From: Stenotrophomonas aracearum
GTDB lineage: Bacteria > Pseudomonadota > Gammaproteobacteria > Xanthomonadales > Xanthomonadaceae
DNA: 64,000 nucleotides
Direction of reading: 5' to 3'
Assembly: GCF_031834615.1 (NCBI RefSeq)
Contig: NZ_CP115543.1
Location: 2,305,001-2,369,000 of the forward strand
Position numbers and translations under genes: made by a program. Positions 17,436 through 26,170 of this stretch are shown here, in pieces. The notes beneath the pieces were generated by a model. The model searched no databases. It saw only the letters and a program-made list of their open reading frames with translations, and was not told where the DNA came from. How positions within the stretch are numbered: the first letter of the stretch is position 1; each line of letters starts with the position of its first letter.

Positions 17436-19808
17436 ATGCACGATGACCACACCGCAGCCACCACGCTGCTGTCGGACGCGCCGGTTGCAGAGGCCGGCCA
17501 CGCCCCGCTCTGGATCACCAAGGAAGCCGGCAACCGGCGCATGCCGTTCGACCCGGCGCGACTGGAGCGTGCGCTGCGCAGCGTGCACGCGCACTTCCCC
17601 ACGCTGGACCTGGCCGACTACCTGCGCGCGGTGCTGGCCCTGATCCAGCGGCGCCCCCAGCTCAGTGCCGACGACCTGGTCGACCTGCTGATCCGCGAGG
17701 CCGAGTCGCGCATCGACCTGGTCGCCCCGGACTGGGAACACTTCGCCGCGCGCCTCTACCTGCGCCGCCTGTACAAGCGCGCCAGCCGCAACCGCTTCTA
17801 CGACGCCGCCCTGCGCTACGGCTCCTACGTGGGCCTGCAGGAGAGCCTGGCCGACCGCAACGTCTACTCGATCGACATCCTCAAGGCCTATTCCAAGGAG
17901 GAACTGGAAGAAGCCGGGCAGATGATCGAACCGGAGCGCGACCATCTGTTCGCCTACAACGGCCTGTACCTGCTGGCGACACGCTACCTGGCCACCGACC
18001 ACTCGCGCGGCGTATTCGAACTGCCGCAGGAGCGCTGGCTGACCATCGCGCTGTACCTGATGCAGCACGAGCACCTGCAGGGCGACCGCTCGCGCAAGCG
18101 CCGCATGGGGCTGGTGCGCGAGGCGTACTGGGCGCTGTCGAACCTGTACATGACCGTGGCCACCCCGACCCTGGCCAATGCCGGCAAGGTCGGCGGGCAG
18201 CTCTCGTCGTGCTTCATCGACACCGTGGACGACAGCCTGCAGGGCATCTACGACTCCAACACCGACGTGGCGCGGGTGTCCAAGCACGGCGGTGGCGTAG
18301 GTGCCTACCTCGGCTATGTGCGCTCGGCCGGCGCGCCGATCCGTGGCGTGGCCAACTCCTCCGGCGGCGTGGTGCCGTGGATCAAGCAGCTCAACAACAC
18401 CGCCGTGAGCGTGGACCAGCTGGGCCAGCGCAAGGGCGCGATCGCGGTGTACCTGGATGTGTGGCACCGCGACATCGAGGCCTTCCTGGACCTGCGCCTG
18501 AACAACGGTGACCAGCGCCTGCGTGCGCACGACGTGTTCACCTCGGTGTGCCTGCCCGACCTGTTCATGGAAGCGGTGGAACGCCGTGGCGACTGGTACC
18601 TGTTCGACCCGCACGAGGTGCACCGGATCAAGGGCTGGTACCTGCAGGATTTCCATGACGAAACGCGCGGCGAAGGCAATTTCCGCGAGCGCTATGCCGA
18701 GGTGGTGGCCGACGAACGGATCAGCCGGCGCACGCTCAAGGCCATCGACCTGTTCAAGCGGATCATGGTCAGCCAGCTGGAAACCGGTAATCCCTTCATG
18801 TTCTACCGCGACGAGGTCAACCGGAAGAACCCGAACAAGCATGCCGGCACGGTGTATTCCAGCAACCTGTGTACCGAGATCCTGCAGAACATGAGCCCCA
18901 CCCGCATGATCCAGGAGATGATCAGCGGCGACCAGATCGTCACTACCCGCCAGGCCGGCGACTTCGTTGTGTGCAACCTGTCGTCGATCAACCTGGGCCG
19001 CGCGGTGACCGCAGCACCGGACCTGCTTTCCACAGATGTCCTGGAGCGGCTGGTGCCGATCCAGGTACGCATGCTCGACAACGTGATCGACCTCAACCAG
19101 CTGCCGGTGCCGCAGGCCACCATCACCAACCGCAAATACCGCGCCATCGGCCTGGGCACGTTCGGTTGGCACCACCTGCTGGCCCAGCAGCACATCCAGT
19201 GGGACAGCGTGCAGGCCGAGGACTACGCCGACAGCCTGTACGAGCGGATCAACTTCCTGTCGATCCAGGCCAGCCTGCAGCTGGCGCAGGAAAAGGGACG
19301 GTACAGCGCGTTTGCCGGCAGCGACTGGCAGACCGGCGCGTACTTCCGCGCGCGCGGCTACGACAGCCCGGCGTGGCAGGCACTGGCGGCACAGGTGGCC
19401 ACGCACGGGTTGCGCAATGGCTGGCTGCTGGCGGTGGCGCCGAACATGAGTACGGCACAGATCGCCGGTTCCAGCGCGTCGATCGATCCGGTGTACGGGG
19501 CGTTCTATTACGAGGAGAAGAAGGACTTCCGCCGCCCGGTGGCCGCGCCGGGGTTGTCGCTGGAAACCTACCCGTATTACGAAAAGGGCGCGTACCGGCT
19601 GGACCAGTTCGCCAGCATCCGCCAGAACGCGCGACGGCAGCGCCATGTCGACCAGTCGATCAGCTTCAACCTGTACGTGCCGAGCACGATCCGTGCGAGC
19701 ACGTTGTTGGCGCTGCATATGAGTGCCTGGAAGGAAGGATTGAAGACCACGTATTACGTGCGGTCGAACGACATTGATATTGAAGAATGCGATTGGTGTT
19801 CGTCCTGA
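17436..19808 (+). CDS. nrdA: Class I ribonucleoside-diphosphate reductase, alpha subunit
   Basis: A 790-residue catalytic subunit. An N-terminal ATP-cone-like region (NRRMPFDPARLERALRSV...ADDLVDLLIREAESRIDLV) precedes the ten-stranded barrel. Key elements are GGQLSSCFIDTVDDSLQGIYDS (first redox Cys), YSSNLCTEILQN (thiyl-radical Cys), VVCNLSSINLG (second redox Cys) and MLDNVIDLNQLPVPQA. The extreme C-terminus has ECDWCSS, a CxxC pair that relays electrons from thioredoxin. It reduces ribonucleoside diphosphates with NrdB. The start follows GAAGAAGGA 6 bases upstream. Two NrdR-type boxes precede it; nrdB follows after 119 bp holding two REP palindromes. Confidence 0.95.
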   Translation: MHDDHTAATTLLSDAPVAEAGHAPLWITKEAGNRRMPFDPARLERALRSVHAHFPTLDLADYLRAVLALIQRRPQLSADDLVDLLIREAESRIDLVAPDWEHFAARLYLRRLYKRASRNRFYDAALRYGSYVGLQESLADRNVYSIDILKAYSKEELEEAGQMIEPERDHLFAYNGLYLLATRYLATDHSRGVFELPQERWLTIALYLMQHEHLQGDRSRKRRMGLVREAYWALSNLYMTVATPTLANAGKVGGQLSSCFIDTVDDSLQGIYDSNTDVARVSKHGGGVGAYLGYVRSAGAPIRGVANSSGGVVPWIKQLNNTAVSVDQLGQRKGAIAVYLDVWHRDIEAFLDLRLNNGDQRLRAHDVFTSVCLPDLFMEAVERRGDWYLFDPHEVHRIKGWYLQDFHDETRGEGNFRERYAEVVADERISRRTLKAIDLFKRIMVSQLETGNPFMFYRDEVNRKNPNKHAGTVYSSNLCTEILQNMSPTRMIQEMISGDQIVTTRQAGDFVVCNLSSINLGRAVTAAPDLLSTDVLERLVPIQVRMLDNVIDLNQLPVPQATITNRKYRAIGLGTFGWHHLLAQQHIQWDSVQAEDYADSLYERINFLSIQASLQLAQEKGRYSAFAGSDWQTGAYFRARGYDSPAWQALAAQVATHGLRNGWLLAVAPNMSTAQIAGSSASIDPVYGAFYYEEKKDFRRPVAAPGLSLETYPYYEKGAYRLDQFASIRQNARRQRHVDQSISFNLYVPSTIRASTLLALHMSAWKEGLKTTYYVRSNDIDIEECDWCSS

Positions 19809-19820
19809 CCGTGTGTTGTG

Positions 19821-19845
19821 CAGCCACGCAGGGCGTGGCTCTACC
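19821..19845 (-). repeat. SMAG/REP palindrome, minus orientation
   Basis: Stem AGCCACGC/GCGTGGCT with a 3-base loop, followed by CTAC, which is GTAG on the minus strand. This is the GTAG-headed short palindrome type scattered in Stenotrophomonas genomes. It lies just after the nrdA stop and faces away from the next copy at 19874. Confidence 0.8.
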
Positions 19846-19873
19846 GCAATCCGGCTAGACGATCCGAGACCCC

Positions 19874-19895
19874 GTAGTGCCGGCCGCCGGCCGGC
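19874..19895 (+). repeat. SMAG/REP palindrome, plus orientation
   Basis: GTAG, then stem GCCGGCC/GGCCGGC with loop GCC. With the copy at 19821-19845 it forms a CTAC-28 bp-GTAG inverted dimer between nrdA and nrdB, where it could moderate read-through or protect the nrdA transcript end. Confidence 0.85.
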
Positions 19896-19927
19896 TCCCG
19901 GCAAACGCCCGAACCCCAGGAACCCCC

Positions 19928-20968
19928 ATGTCCACCCCGCTTGAACGCATCAAGATCCTCGAACCCCGCCATCCCAACCGCTCCACCGGCATCATCAATG
20001 GCCGCACCAGCGGCATCCTGAACTGGAACGACATTCCCTACCCGTCGTTCTATCGGGCCTACAAGGAACTCTCGACCAACTTCTGGATTCCCGACGAAGT
20101 GGACATGAAGGGCGACGCCCGCCAGTACGGCGAGCTCAACGCGCGCGAAAAGAATGCCTACGATTCCATCATCGGGCTGCTCGCCACGCTGGACTCGCCG
20201 CAGACCCGCTTCATCTACAACGTGGCCGAGTACATCACCGACCCCGCCGCGCATGCCAACGCAGCGATCATCGGCCAGCAGGAAGTGATCCACAACGAAA
20301 GCTACAGCTACGTGCTGGCCTCCATCGCCGGCCTGGCCGACCAGAACCGGGTGTTCGAACTGGCCCGGACCCACCCGACCATCCTCGCCCGCAATGCGCC
20401 CATCATGCAGTCCTACGACGACTTCATGCGCGAGAAGACCGCCGAGACCCTGATCCGTTCACTGATCCAGTCCTCGATACTGGAAGGCATCAACTTCTAT
20501 TCCGGGTTCGCCTTCTTCTACAACCTGGTGCGGCAGAACCGCATGACCGGCACCGGCAAGATCATCAGCTTCATCAACCGCGACGAGCTGGCCCACACCA
20601 AGTTCATCAGCGAGCTGATCCGCGCCATCATCGGCGAAAACCAGCAGCTGCAGGGCGATGCGCTCACCGCCTATGTGCACGAAGCGTTCGAGCATGCCAT
20701 CGCACTGGAGACGCGCTGGACCGGCGAAGTGCTGGATGGGATCGACGGCATCGACGTGGACGAGATGATCCGCTATGTGAAGTACCGCGCCAACAAGATG
20801 GCCGGCATGCTGGGCATCGAGCAGCTGTACGGCGACGCCAACGCCAACGTGATGCCGTGGATCAAGGCCTACGCCGACAACTTCACCGAAACCAAGACCG
20901 ACTTCTTCGAAATGCGCAATGCCAGCTACAAGAAGACCAACTCGGACAATGGTTTCGACGACCTGTGA
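19928..20968 (+). CDS. nrdB: Class I ribonucleotide reductase, beta (radical) subunit
   Basis: A 346-residue ferritin-like subunit. The metal ligands are visible: Asp in LLATLDSPQTRF, Glu and His in GQQEVIHNESYSYVL, Glu in SSILEGINFYSGF, and Glu and His in INRDELAHTKF. The Tyr of ESYSYVL sits where the radical tyrosine is expected. It makes the tyrosyl radical used by NrdA. The sequence is closer to small NrdB/NrdF-like forms than to E. coli NrdB, and the following flavodoxin gene hints at a flavin-assisted metal cofactor. ATG at 19928 starts MSTPLERIKILEPRHPNRST; the Shine-Dalgarno is weak (CCCAGGAACCCCC). Confidence 0.93.
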   Translation: MSTPLERIKILEPRHPNRSTGIINGRTSGILNWNDIPYPSFYRAYKELSTNFWIPDEVDMKGDARQYGELNAREKNAYDSIIGLLATLDSPQTRFIYNVAEYITDPAAHANAAIIGQQEVIHNESYSYVLASIAGLADQNRVFELARTHPTILARNAPIMQSYDDFMREKTAETLIRSLIQSSILEGINFYSGFAFFYNLVRQNRMTGTGKIISFINRDELAHTKFISELIRAIIGENQQLQGDALTAYVHEAFEHAIALETRWTGEVLDGIDGIDVDEMIRYVKYRANKMAGMLGIEQLYGDANANVMPWIKAYADNFTETKTDFFEMRNASYKKTNSDNGFDDL

Positions 20969-20978
20969 GGACCTGCCC

Positions 20979-21434
20979 ATGGATGTCCTGGTCTGCTACG
21001 CATCGCTGAGCGGCAATACCCGTGAAGTGGCGCGCCAGGTCTCGGCGCACTGCAGCGCACGCGGTCACCGCGTGCACCTGATGGATGTCGATGACGCGCA
21101 GGCGGCGGCGACCGCCGCGCAACCGCACGACCGCCTGCTGCTCGGCTGCTGGACCGACAACGCCGGGCGCAACCCGGCCGAGATGAAACGGTTCGTGGCC
21201 GCCCTGCACGACATCGCCGGCGCTCCCCCTGCGGAGACCGTGGCGGTGTTCGGTACCGGCGAAACCCAGTGGGGCCTGGAGTACTACTGCGGCGCCGCGC
21301 ATCGGCTGGCCCGCCACTTCGGCTCGCCCCACCCCGTGCTGGAAATCGAGCAGATGCCGCATGGCCCGGCCGATACCCGCGCCATCCACCTCTGGACCGA
21401 CCGCGTCCTGCAACCGATAGGAGTCACTGCCTGA
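20979..21434 (+). CDS. Flavodoxin-like protein (NrdI-like position)
   Basis: A 151-residue flavodoxin fold protein. YASLSGNTREVA (residues 6-17) is the FMN phosphate-binding loop, and FGTGETQWGLEYYCGAAH fits the second flavin loop. It is 10 bp after nrdB and overlaps the next thioredoxin-like gene (TGATG). In class Ib systems the flavodoxin NrdI assembles the dimanganese cofactor of NrdF; by position this protein could serve the NrdB made here. It differs from canonical NrdI, so it is named only by fold. Electron transfer to the cofactor or to thioredoxin are both possible. Confidence 0.75.
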   Translation: MDVLVCYASLSGNTREVARQVSAHCSARGHRVHLMDVDDAQAAATAAQPHDRLLLGCWTDNAGRNPAEMKRFVAALHDIAGAPPAETVAVFGTGETQWGLEYYCGAAHRLARHFGSPHPVLEIEQMPHGPADTRAIHLWTDRVLQPIGVTA

Positions 21435-21760
21435 TGTTGACCCTGCATGCCGACACCCCCGAGCAGTACCACGCCGCCGTCGCCGACCACCCGGCACTGC
21501 TGGTCGACTTCCACAAGGACAACTGCCCCGGCTGCCGGATGCTGGCGATGTCGCTGGCCGCCGTGGCCAGCACCCCGGAGGCGCACGAACTGGTGCTGCT
21601 CAAGGTGCGGCTGGAAGCCATTGGCGAAGTGTTCTTCCGCAGCCTCGGCCTGCGCCAGACGCCCACGTTGAGCGTCGTGCGCGATGGCCAGGAAGTGCTG
21701 CGCCTGCCTGGCTTCCAGTCGCCCGACGCGATCCGCGCCGCGCTTGCCCGCTCGGCCTGA
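21434..21760 (+). CDS. Thioredoxin-family protein with CPGC active site
   Basis: A 108-residue thioredoxin-fold protein with LLVDFHKDNCPGCRMLAMSL; the redox pair is CPGC. The cis-Pro loop follows (LRQTPTLSVVRDGQEVLRLPGF). Last in the nrdA-nrdB-flavodoxin operon, its ATG shares a base with the flavodoxin stop. It probably reduces the C-terminal CxxC of NrdA, acting as a dedicated NrdH-like donor. Cytoplasmic; no signal peptide. Confidence 0.82.
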   Translation: MLTLHADTPEQYHAAVADHPALLVDFHKDNCPGCRMLAMSLAAVASTPEAHELVLLKVRLEAIGEVFFRSLGLRQTPTLSVVRDGQEVLRLPGFQSPDAIRAALARSA

Positions 21761-21772
21761 GCGCGGCGCCCC

Positions 21773-22141
21773 TTACGCTGCCGGGCGTGCGCCAAGCAGG
21801 CCACGCCGCTTGAACCACCACTCCAGCGGCAGCGTCACCAGCGGCGGCACCGCCGCCAGCAGGGCCAGTACGGCCGCCCACCACGGCCAACGCAGCTTGA
21901 CCGCGGCCAGCACGGTGACCACCACGTAGACCATGAAGGCCACGCCGTGCACCGGGCCGAACAACGCCACGCCGGCGGTGGTCGGCTCGGCGGCGTGGTA
22001 CTTCAGGTACATGCCGACCAGCAGGCCGGCCCAGGTAAAGGCCTCGAACAGGGCCACGACAGCGAATACGCGACCCATCGGGTGCATCGGTACGGAAGAG
22101 CGCAAGAGAATCCCGACGACAGCGGCAAGGCCGGCCATCAT
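21773..22141 (-). CDS. DUF3817 integral membrane protein
   Basis: A 122-residue protein with three or four hydrophobic segments and the motif set FEAFTWAGLLVGMYLKYHA, LFGPVHGVAFMVYVV and VTLPLEWWFKRRG that I recognise as DUF3817. Members are small inner-membrane proteins of unknown function. Two ATG codons are adjacent at the start and either is possible. It converges with the nrd operon, leaving a 12 bp gap and no terminator-like hairpin. Confidence 0.7.
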   Translation of the reverse strand: MMAGLAAVVGILLRSSVPMHPMGRVFAVVALFEAFTWAGLLVGMYLKYHAAEPTTAGVALFGPVHGVAFMVYVVVTVLAAVKLRWPWWAAVLALLAAVPPLVTLPLEWWFKRRGLLGARPAA

Positions 22142-22173
22142 ACCGGCTTGCCGCGAATGCGACGCTTTCGCAC

Positions 22174-22938
22174 TCAGACGAACATGCCGCCCGATGCTTC
22201 CACGCGCTGTGCGTTGATCCAGCCGGTGGCCGGCGACAGCAGCGCGACCACCACCGGACCGATATCGTCCGGCTTGCCCGCGCGGCCCAATGCGGTGTTC
22301 CCGGCGACCATGGCGTTGATCGCCTCATCGTCGCGCACACGACCACCGCCGAAGTCGGTCGCGATCGCGCCCGGCGCCAGCGTGTTGGCACTGATCCCGC
22401 GCGCGCCCAGTTCCTTGGCCAGGTACCGGCTGAACACCTCGATGCCGCCTTTCATCATCGCGTAGGCCGAACTGCCCGGCAGTGCGAAACGGGCCAGCCC
22501 GCTGGAGACATTGAGGATGCGGCCGCCATCGCCGAGCAGCGGCAGCAGCGCCTGGGTCAGGAAGTACGGGCCTTTCAGATGCACCGCTACCAAGTGGTCG
22601 AACTGGGCGGTGGTGGTGTCGGCAATCATTGCGTGCAGGCCTTCACCGGCATTGTTGAGCAGGCCCTGCAGGCGGGTTTCGCCCCAGGCCTGCAGCTGCG
22701 CCCGCACGGCATCTGCGAACGCGGGGAACGCGGCACTGTCGGCCACGTCCAGCGGCAGCGCGGCGGCACGACGACCCAGCGCCTGGATCTGCGCAACGAC
22801 CTCGTTGGCCGCGTCCGCCTGGTTGCGATAGGTCAGCACGATGTCGGCACCGTCAGCGGCGAGCGCGAGGGCGGCGTTGCGGCCAAGGCCACGGCTGCCA
22901 CCGGTGACCAGCACGATGCGGGAAGTCGAAGTACTCAT
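22174..22938 (-). CDS. Short-chain dehydrogenase/reductase
   Basis: A 254-residue classical SDR: VTGGSRGLGRNAALAL for the nucleotide, LLNNAGEG, the catalytic Ser in ILNVSSGLARFALPGSSAYAMMKGG with YxxxK, and a C-terminal ASGGMFV. TYRNQADAANEVV after the second strand, with Arg, suggests NADPH preference. It reduces or oxidises an unknown carbonyl/alcohol substrate in the cytoplasm. It is divergent from the LysR gene at 23040, a common regulator-target arrangement. An AGGAGC lies ahead of the ATG. Confidence 0.85.
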   Translation of the reverse strand: MSTSTSRIVLVTGGSRGLGRNAALALAADGADIVLTYRNQADAANEVVAQIQALGRRAAALPLDVADSAAFPAFADAVRAQLQAWGETRLQGLLNNAGEGLHAMIADTTTAQFDHLVAVHLKGPYFLTQALLPLLGDGGRILNVSSGLARFALPGSSAYAMMKGGIEVFSRYLAKELGARGISANTLAPGAIATDFGGGRVRDDEAINAMVAGNTALGRAGKPDDIGPVVVALLSPATGWINAQRVEASGGMFV

Positions 22939-23039
22939 TGGGGGCGCTCCTGGGTTGGGGTGCAGCCAGACTATTGGTATTGCCAGCACGCATAAATCAC
23001 GCGATCCTGATTTGACTGTCCAACTGAGACGAACAATCC

Positions 23040-23948
23040 ATGGATCGCCTCGATCAGCTGCGCAGCTTCCTGCGGGTCGCCGAACTGGGCTCGTTCACTG
23101 CCGCGGCCGAACAGCTCGGCCTGCCCAAGGCCAGCGTGTCGCTGGCCGTGCAGCGACTGGAGGCGGAGCTCGGCGTGCAGCTGCTGCACCGGACCACCCG
23201 TCGCGTGCGGCTCAGCGCGGACGGCGCACAGTTCCAGCAACGCGCGCGCGACCTTCTGGACGACATGGAGGACCTGCAGGGCATGTTCCGCCGCGACACC
23301 GGCCAGCTCAAGGGCCGGCTGCGGGTGGACATGTCCAGCGGGCTGGCCCGGCAGTGGATGATTCCGCACCTGCCCGGCTTCCTCGACCGACATCCGGGGC
23401 TGGAGATCGAGCTGAGCGGCACTGACCGCCGTGTCGACCTGGTCCGCGAGGGCTTCGACTGCGTGCTGCGGGTGGGGCCGCTGGACGACAACACGCTGGT
23501 CGCGCGCCCGATCGGGGCGATGCACATCGTCAACTGCGCCAGCCCCGGCTACCTCGCTGCGCACGGGGTGCCGCGCAGCGTGGAGGACCTGGCAACCCAC
23601 GCGCTGGTGCATTACGTGGGCACGTTGGGCCAGCGCTCGCCGGGTTTCGAGTACCACGACGGCCAGGGGTACCGCAGCGTGCCGATGCGCGGCGCGGTCA
23701 CGGTCAACAGCGGCGAGGCCTACAGCGCAGCGGCGCTGGCCGGGCTCGGCATCATCCAGGTGCCCCGCCTGGGCGCACGCCAGGCGCTGGCCGCGGGGCA
23801 ATTGGTGGAAGTGCTGCCGGACTGCGTGGCCGAGCCGATGCCGGTCACCCTGCTCTACGCCCAGCGCCGGCACCTGCCGCGCCGCGTGTCGGCGTTCATG
23901 GACTGGGTGGCCGAACTGCTCGGCCCCGAACTGGCGCGCCGGGATTGA
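23040..23948 (+). CDS. LysR-family transcriptional regulator
   Basis: A 302-residue regulator. The winged helix-turn-helix is MDRLDQLRSFLRVAELGSFTAAAEQLGLPKASVSLAVQRLE, in which FLRVAELGSFTAAA is the family hallmark; the effector domain follows from about residue 90. It belongs to the large subgroup (DsdC/CrgA-like) that often controls a neighbouring dehydrogenase. The 101-bp gap to the divergent SDR gene would hold shared operators. The effector is unknown. Confidence 0.88.
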   Translation: MDRLDQLRSFLRVAELGSFTAAAEQLGLPKASVSLAVQRLEAELGVQLLHRTTRRVRLSADGAQFQQRARDLLDDMEDLQGMFRRDTGQLKGRLRVDMSSGLARQWMIPHLPGFLDRHPGLEIELSGTDRRVDLVREGFDCVLRVGPLDDNTLVARPIGAMHIVNCASPGYLAAHGVPRSVEDLATHALVHYVGTLGQRSPGFEYHDGQGYRSVPMRGAVTVNSGEAYSAAALAGLGIIQVPRLGARQALAAGQLVEVLPDCVAEPMPVTLLYAQRRHLPRRVSAFMDWVAELLGPELARRD

Positions 23949-23987
23949 CCACCCTCCCCGGCGCCCGGGTAAGCTGTGCGCCACCCA

Positions 23988-24001
23988 TGTAAACGTTTTC
24001 A
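23988..24001 (+). promoter_or_regulatory. LacI-family-type operator next to MFS start
   Basis: TGTAAACGTTTTCA is a near-perfect palindrome with a central CG, the form used by many LacI-family repressors. It ends 4 bases before the ATG of the MFS gene, where bound repressor would block transcription or initiation. No LacI-family gene is in the window. Confidence 0.5.
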
Positions 24002-24005
24002 TTCC

Positions 24006-25163
24006 ATGTCCGAACCGCTCGACGCGCTCGCCAGCGCCGCCCGCACCCCGCGCGCCGAACAACACGCCACCCGCGCCGCATTCTTCCTGCCCGGTTTCGC
24101 CACCGCCGCGTGGGCACCGCTGGTGCCGTTCGCCAAGACCCGCACCGGCCTGGACGAAGGCACGCTGGGACTGGTGCTGCTGTGCCTGGGCGCAGGCTCG
24201 CTGCTGGCGATGCCGCTGGCCGGGGTCCTGGCCGCCCGGCATGGCTGCCGCGCGGTGATGGTCGCCACCCTGCTGATGGTGGTGGCCAGCCTGCCGCTGC
24301 TGGCCATTGCCCCGTCCCCGTGGACACTCGGCCTGGCGCTGTTCGTGTTTGGCGCCGGCGTGGGCGCCTGCGACTGCACCATGAACATCCAGGCGGTGAT
24401 GGTCGAGCGCGACAGCGGCAAGCCGATGATGTCCGGCTTCCACGCGTTTTACAGCATTGGCGGCGCGGTCGGTGCCGCCGCGATGACCGCGTTGCTGTCG
24501 CTGCAGCTGGCACCGCTATGGGTGTGCGTGCTCGGCTCGCTGGCGATGCTGGCCGTGCTGGCGCTCTCGGTGCGGTACTGGCGCCGCGACCGCGCACCCA
24601 GCGGCGCGCCGGTGTTCGCGATACCGCATGGCGTGGTGCTGGCGATCGGCGTGCTGTGCTTCGTCGCGTTCCTGGCCGAAGGCGCGATGCTGGACTGGAG
24701 CGCGGTATTCCTGCACGAGGTGCAGCAGGTGCCGCCGGACCGCGCCGGGCTGGGCTTCATGACCTTCGCCATCGCCATGACCGTGACCCGGCTGGTGGGC
24801 GACGGCGTGGTGGCGAAACTGGGCCGGTTGCGCGCGATCCTGCTCGGCAGCATCGTCGGTGCGCTGGGCTTCGGCGTGGCCACGTTCGCCGGCACGCTGC
24901 CATTGGCGCTGCTGGGCTATGCGCTGATCGGCCTGGGCTGCGCCAACATCGTGCCGGCGCTGTTCTCGATGGCGGGCAACCAGAAGGCCATGCCGGAAAG
25001 CCTGGCCATTCCGGCGATCACCACGCTGGGCTATGCCGGCGTGCTGGCGGGGCCGGCGCTGATCGGCTTCGTGGCCCAGGCCAGCAGCCTGGTCTTTGCG
25101 TTCTGCCTGGTTGCAGCGGCGCTGCTGCTGGTCGGCATCAGCGCCCGCTGGGTCAAGGCCTGA
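24006..25163 (+). CDS. MFS transporter, YbjJ-like
   Basis: A 385-residue transporter with about 12 hydrophobic segments. RAAFFLPGFATAAWAPLVPFAKTRTGLDEGTLGLVLLCLGAGSLLAMPLAG and FGAGVGACDCTMNIQAVMVERDSGKPMMSGFHAFYSIGGAVGA match the FucP/YbjJ-type MFS group. The substrate is unknown; sugar-like compounds are plausible. It has no obvious Shine-Dalgarno because a LacI-type palindrome occupies that spot; an in-frame GTG at 23976 is the alternative start. It converges with the peptidase gene. Confidence 0.82.
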   Translation: MSEPLDALASAARTPRAEQHATRAAFFLPGFATAAWAPLVPFAKTRTGLDEGTLGLVLLCLGAGSLLAMPLAGVLAARHGCRAVMVATLLMVVASLPLLAIAPSPWTLGLALFVFGAGVGACDCTMNIQAVMVERDSGKPMMSGFHAFYSIGGAVGAAAMTALLSLQLAPLWVCVLGSLAMLAVLALSVRYWRRDRAPSGAPVFAIPHGVVLAIGVLCFVAFLAEGAMLDWSAVFLHEVQQVPPDRAGLGFMTFAIAMTVTRLVGDGVVAKLGRLRAILLGSIVGALGFGVATFAGTLPLALLGYALIGLGCANIVPALFSMAGNQKAMPESLAIPAITTLGYAGVLAGPALIGFVAQASSLVFAFCLVAAALLLVGISARWVKA

Positions 25164-25177
25164 TCAACAAGGCAGGG

Positions 25178-26095
25178 TCAATGCGCCAGCGCGTAGTCGA
25201 TGGCCGCGCACACCGCGGCCACCTGCGCGTCGTTGCACTGCTGCGGGGTCGCGCGCGGGCTGTCCGGGTAGACCTCGGTGGTGGTGGTGAAGCGCGCGCC
25301 GGTGATGCTGGCGCACAGGCCGAGCGTCTTCAGCGGGTACTGGATCACGCCGGGGGCGACCACGGCGGAGCCGATGATTTCGTTGCGGTCATCGGCCGGG
25401 GCGATGTGCGTGACCTGCTCCACCGCCGCGTTGACCGCCTGCTGGAACGCCGGCTGCGGGTTTTCGGTGTCGTCGACCAGGTAGAAGCCATCGGGAATCA
25501 GGCCGGGCTCGAACGGCTTGCCGTCGCGTGCGGCCAGCGCCGGTCGGAACTCGGACTCGTCGCTGTCGGTGGTTTCGTGCAGGTCGATGTGCATGACCAT
25601 GCCCTCGCGGAGCGGCGCGAGCAGGGCCATCAGCGCGGCGGATTCCTGGGCCGGGCTGTCGGCCACGAACGAGCGGTTCGGGTCGATGGCATCGGCGTTC
25701 CAGCGCTGGATGCGCTCATAGCCCCACGGGCTCACGCACGGCACCACCAGCACGTTGGCGCGGCCGGCGTAGTCGGCTGCGCGGGTGTCGAGGAACTGCA
25801 GCGCGCCTTCCACGCCGCTGGTTTCGTACCCGTGGACGCCGCCGGTGACGAGGACGGACGGGAGTGACGGATTCCAGTTCTTGCTGCGCACCGCGAACAA
25901 TGGGTAGGTGTGGGGGGTGTAGTCCAGGGTGCCGTATTGGGTGACGTCGAACCGGTCGCGCAATGCGTCCAGTTTGGGGACGACGTCGTTGGCGTATGAG
26001 CGCACCGGCACCTGCCTTGCCCGCCATTCCGCTTTTTCGGCGGCGCCCCACGGTTGGTTGGGGGTGCCGATGGGGTAAAAGCGGGTGTCATTCAT
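25178..26095 (-). CDS. M14-family metallocarboxypeptidase-like protein
   Basis: A 305-residue protein. Zinc ligands fit GGVHGYETSG (His and Glu, HxxE) and HIDLHETTDSD (second His). The remaining motifs NADAIDPNRSF and VTGGVHG are typical of the M14 succinylglutamate-desuccinylase-like branch. No signal peptide, so it is cytoplasmic. It probably hydrolyses a peptide or acyl-amino-acid bond; the substrate cannot be deduced. Start ATG at 26095 is clear. A REP palindrome lies between it and the following oxidoreductase. Confidence 0.8.
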   Translation of the reverse strand: MNDTRFYPIGTPNQPWGAAEKAEWRARQVPVRSYANDVVPKLDALRDRFDVTQYGTLDYTPHTYPLFAVRSKNWNPSLPSVLVTGGVHGYETSGVEGALQFLDTRAADYAGRANVLVVPCVSPWGYERIQRWNADAIDPNRSFVADSPAQESAALMALLAPLREGMVMHIDLHETTDSDESEFRPALAARDGKPFEPGLIPDGFYLVDDTENPQPAFQQAVNAAVEQVTHIAPADDRNEIIGSAVVAPGVIQYPLKTLGLCASITGARFTTTTEVYPDSPRATPQQCNDAQVAAVCAAIDYALAH

Positions 26096-26145
26096 GGCGG
26101 TGCTCAGGTATGGATCGGGGAACCCGATTTTAGCCGGCCCTGCGA

Positions 26146-26170
26146 CGAGCCGGGCAGAGCCCGGCTCTAC
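26146..26170 (-). repeat. SMAG/REP palindrome providing the stop codon of the adjacent oxidoreductase
   Basis: Stem AGCCGGGC/GCCCGGCT with loop AGA, ending in CTAC (GTAG on the minus strand). The TAG inside GTAG at 26169-26167 is the stop codon of the leftward gene ending at 26167. Confidence 0.85.

Noticed and set aside
17397..19904. 835-codon open frame antisense to nrdA
   Set aside because: A long shadow frame caused by codon bias of nrdA; His/Val/Gln-rich with no motifs.
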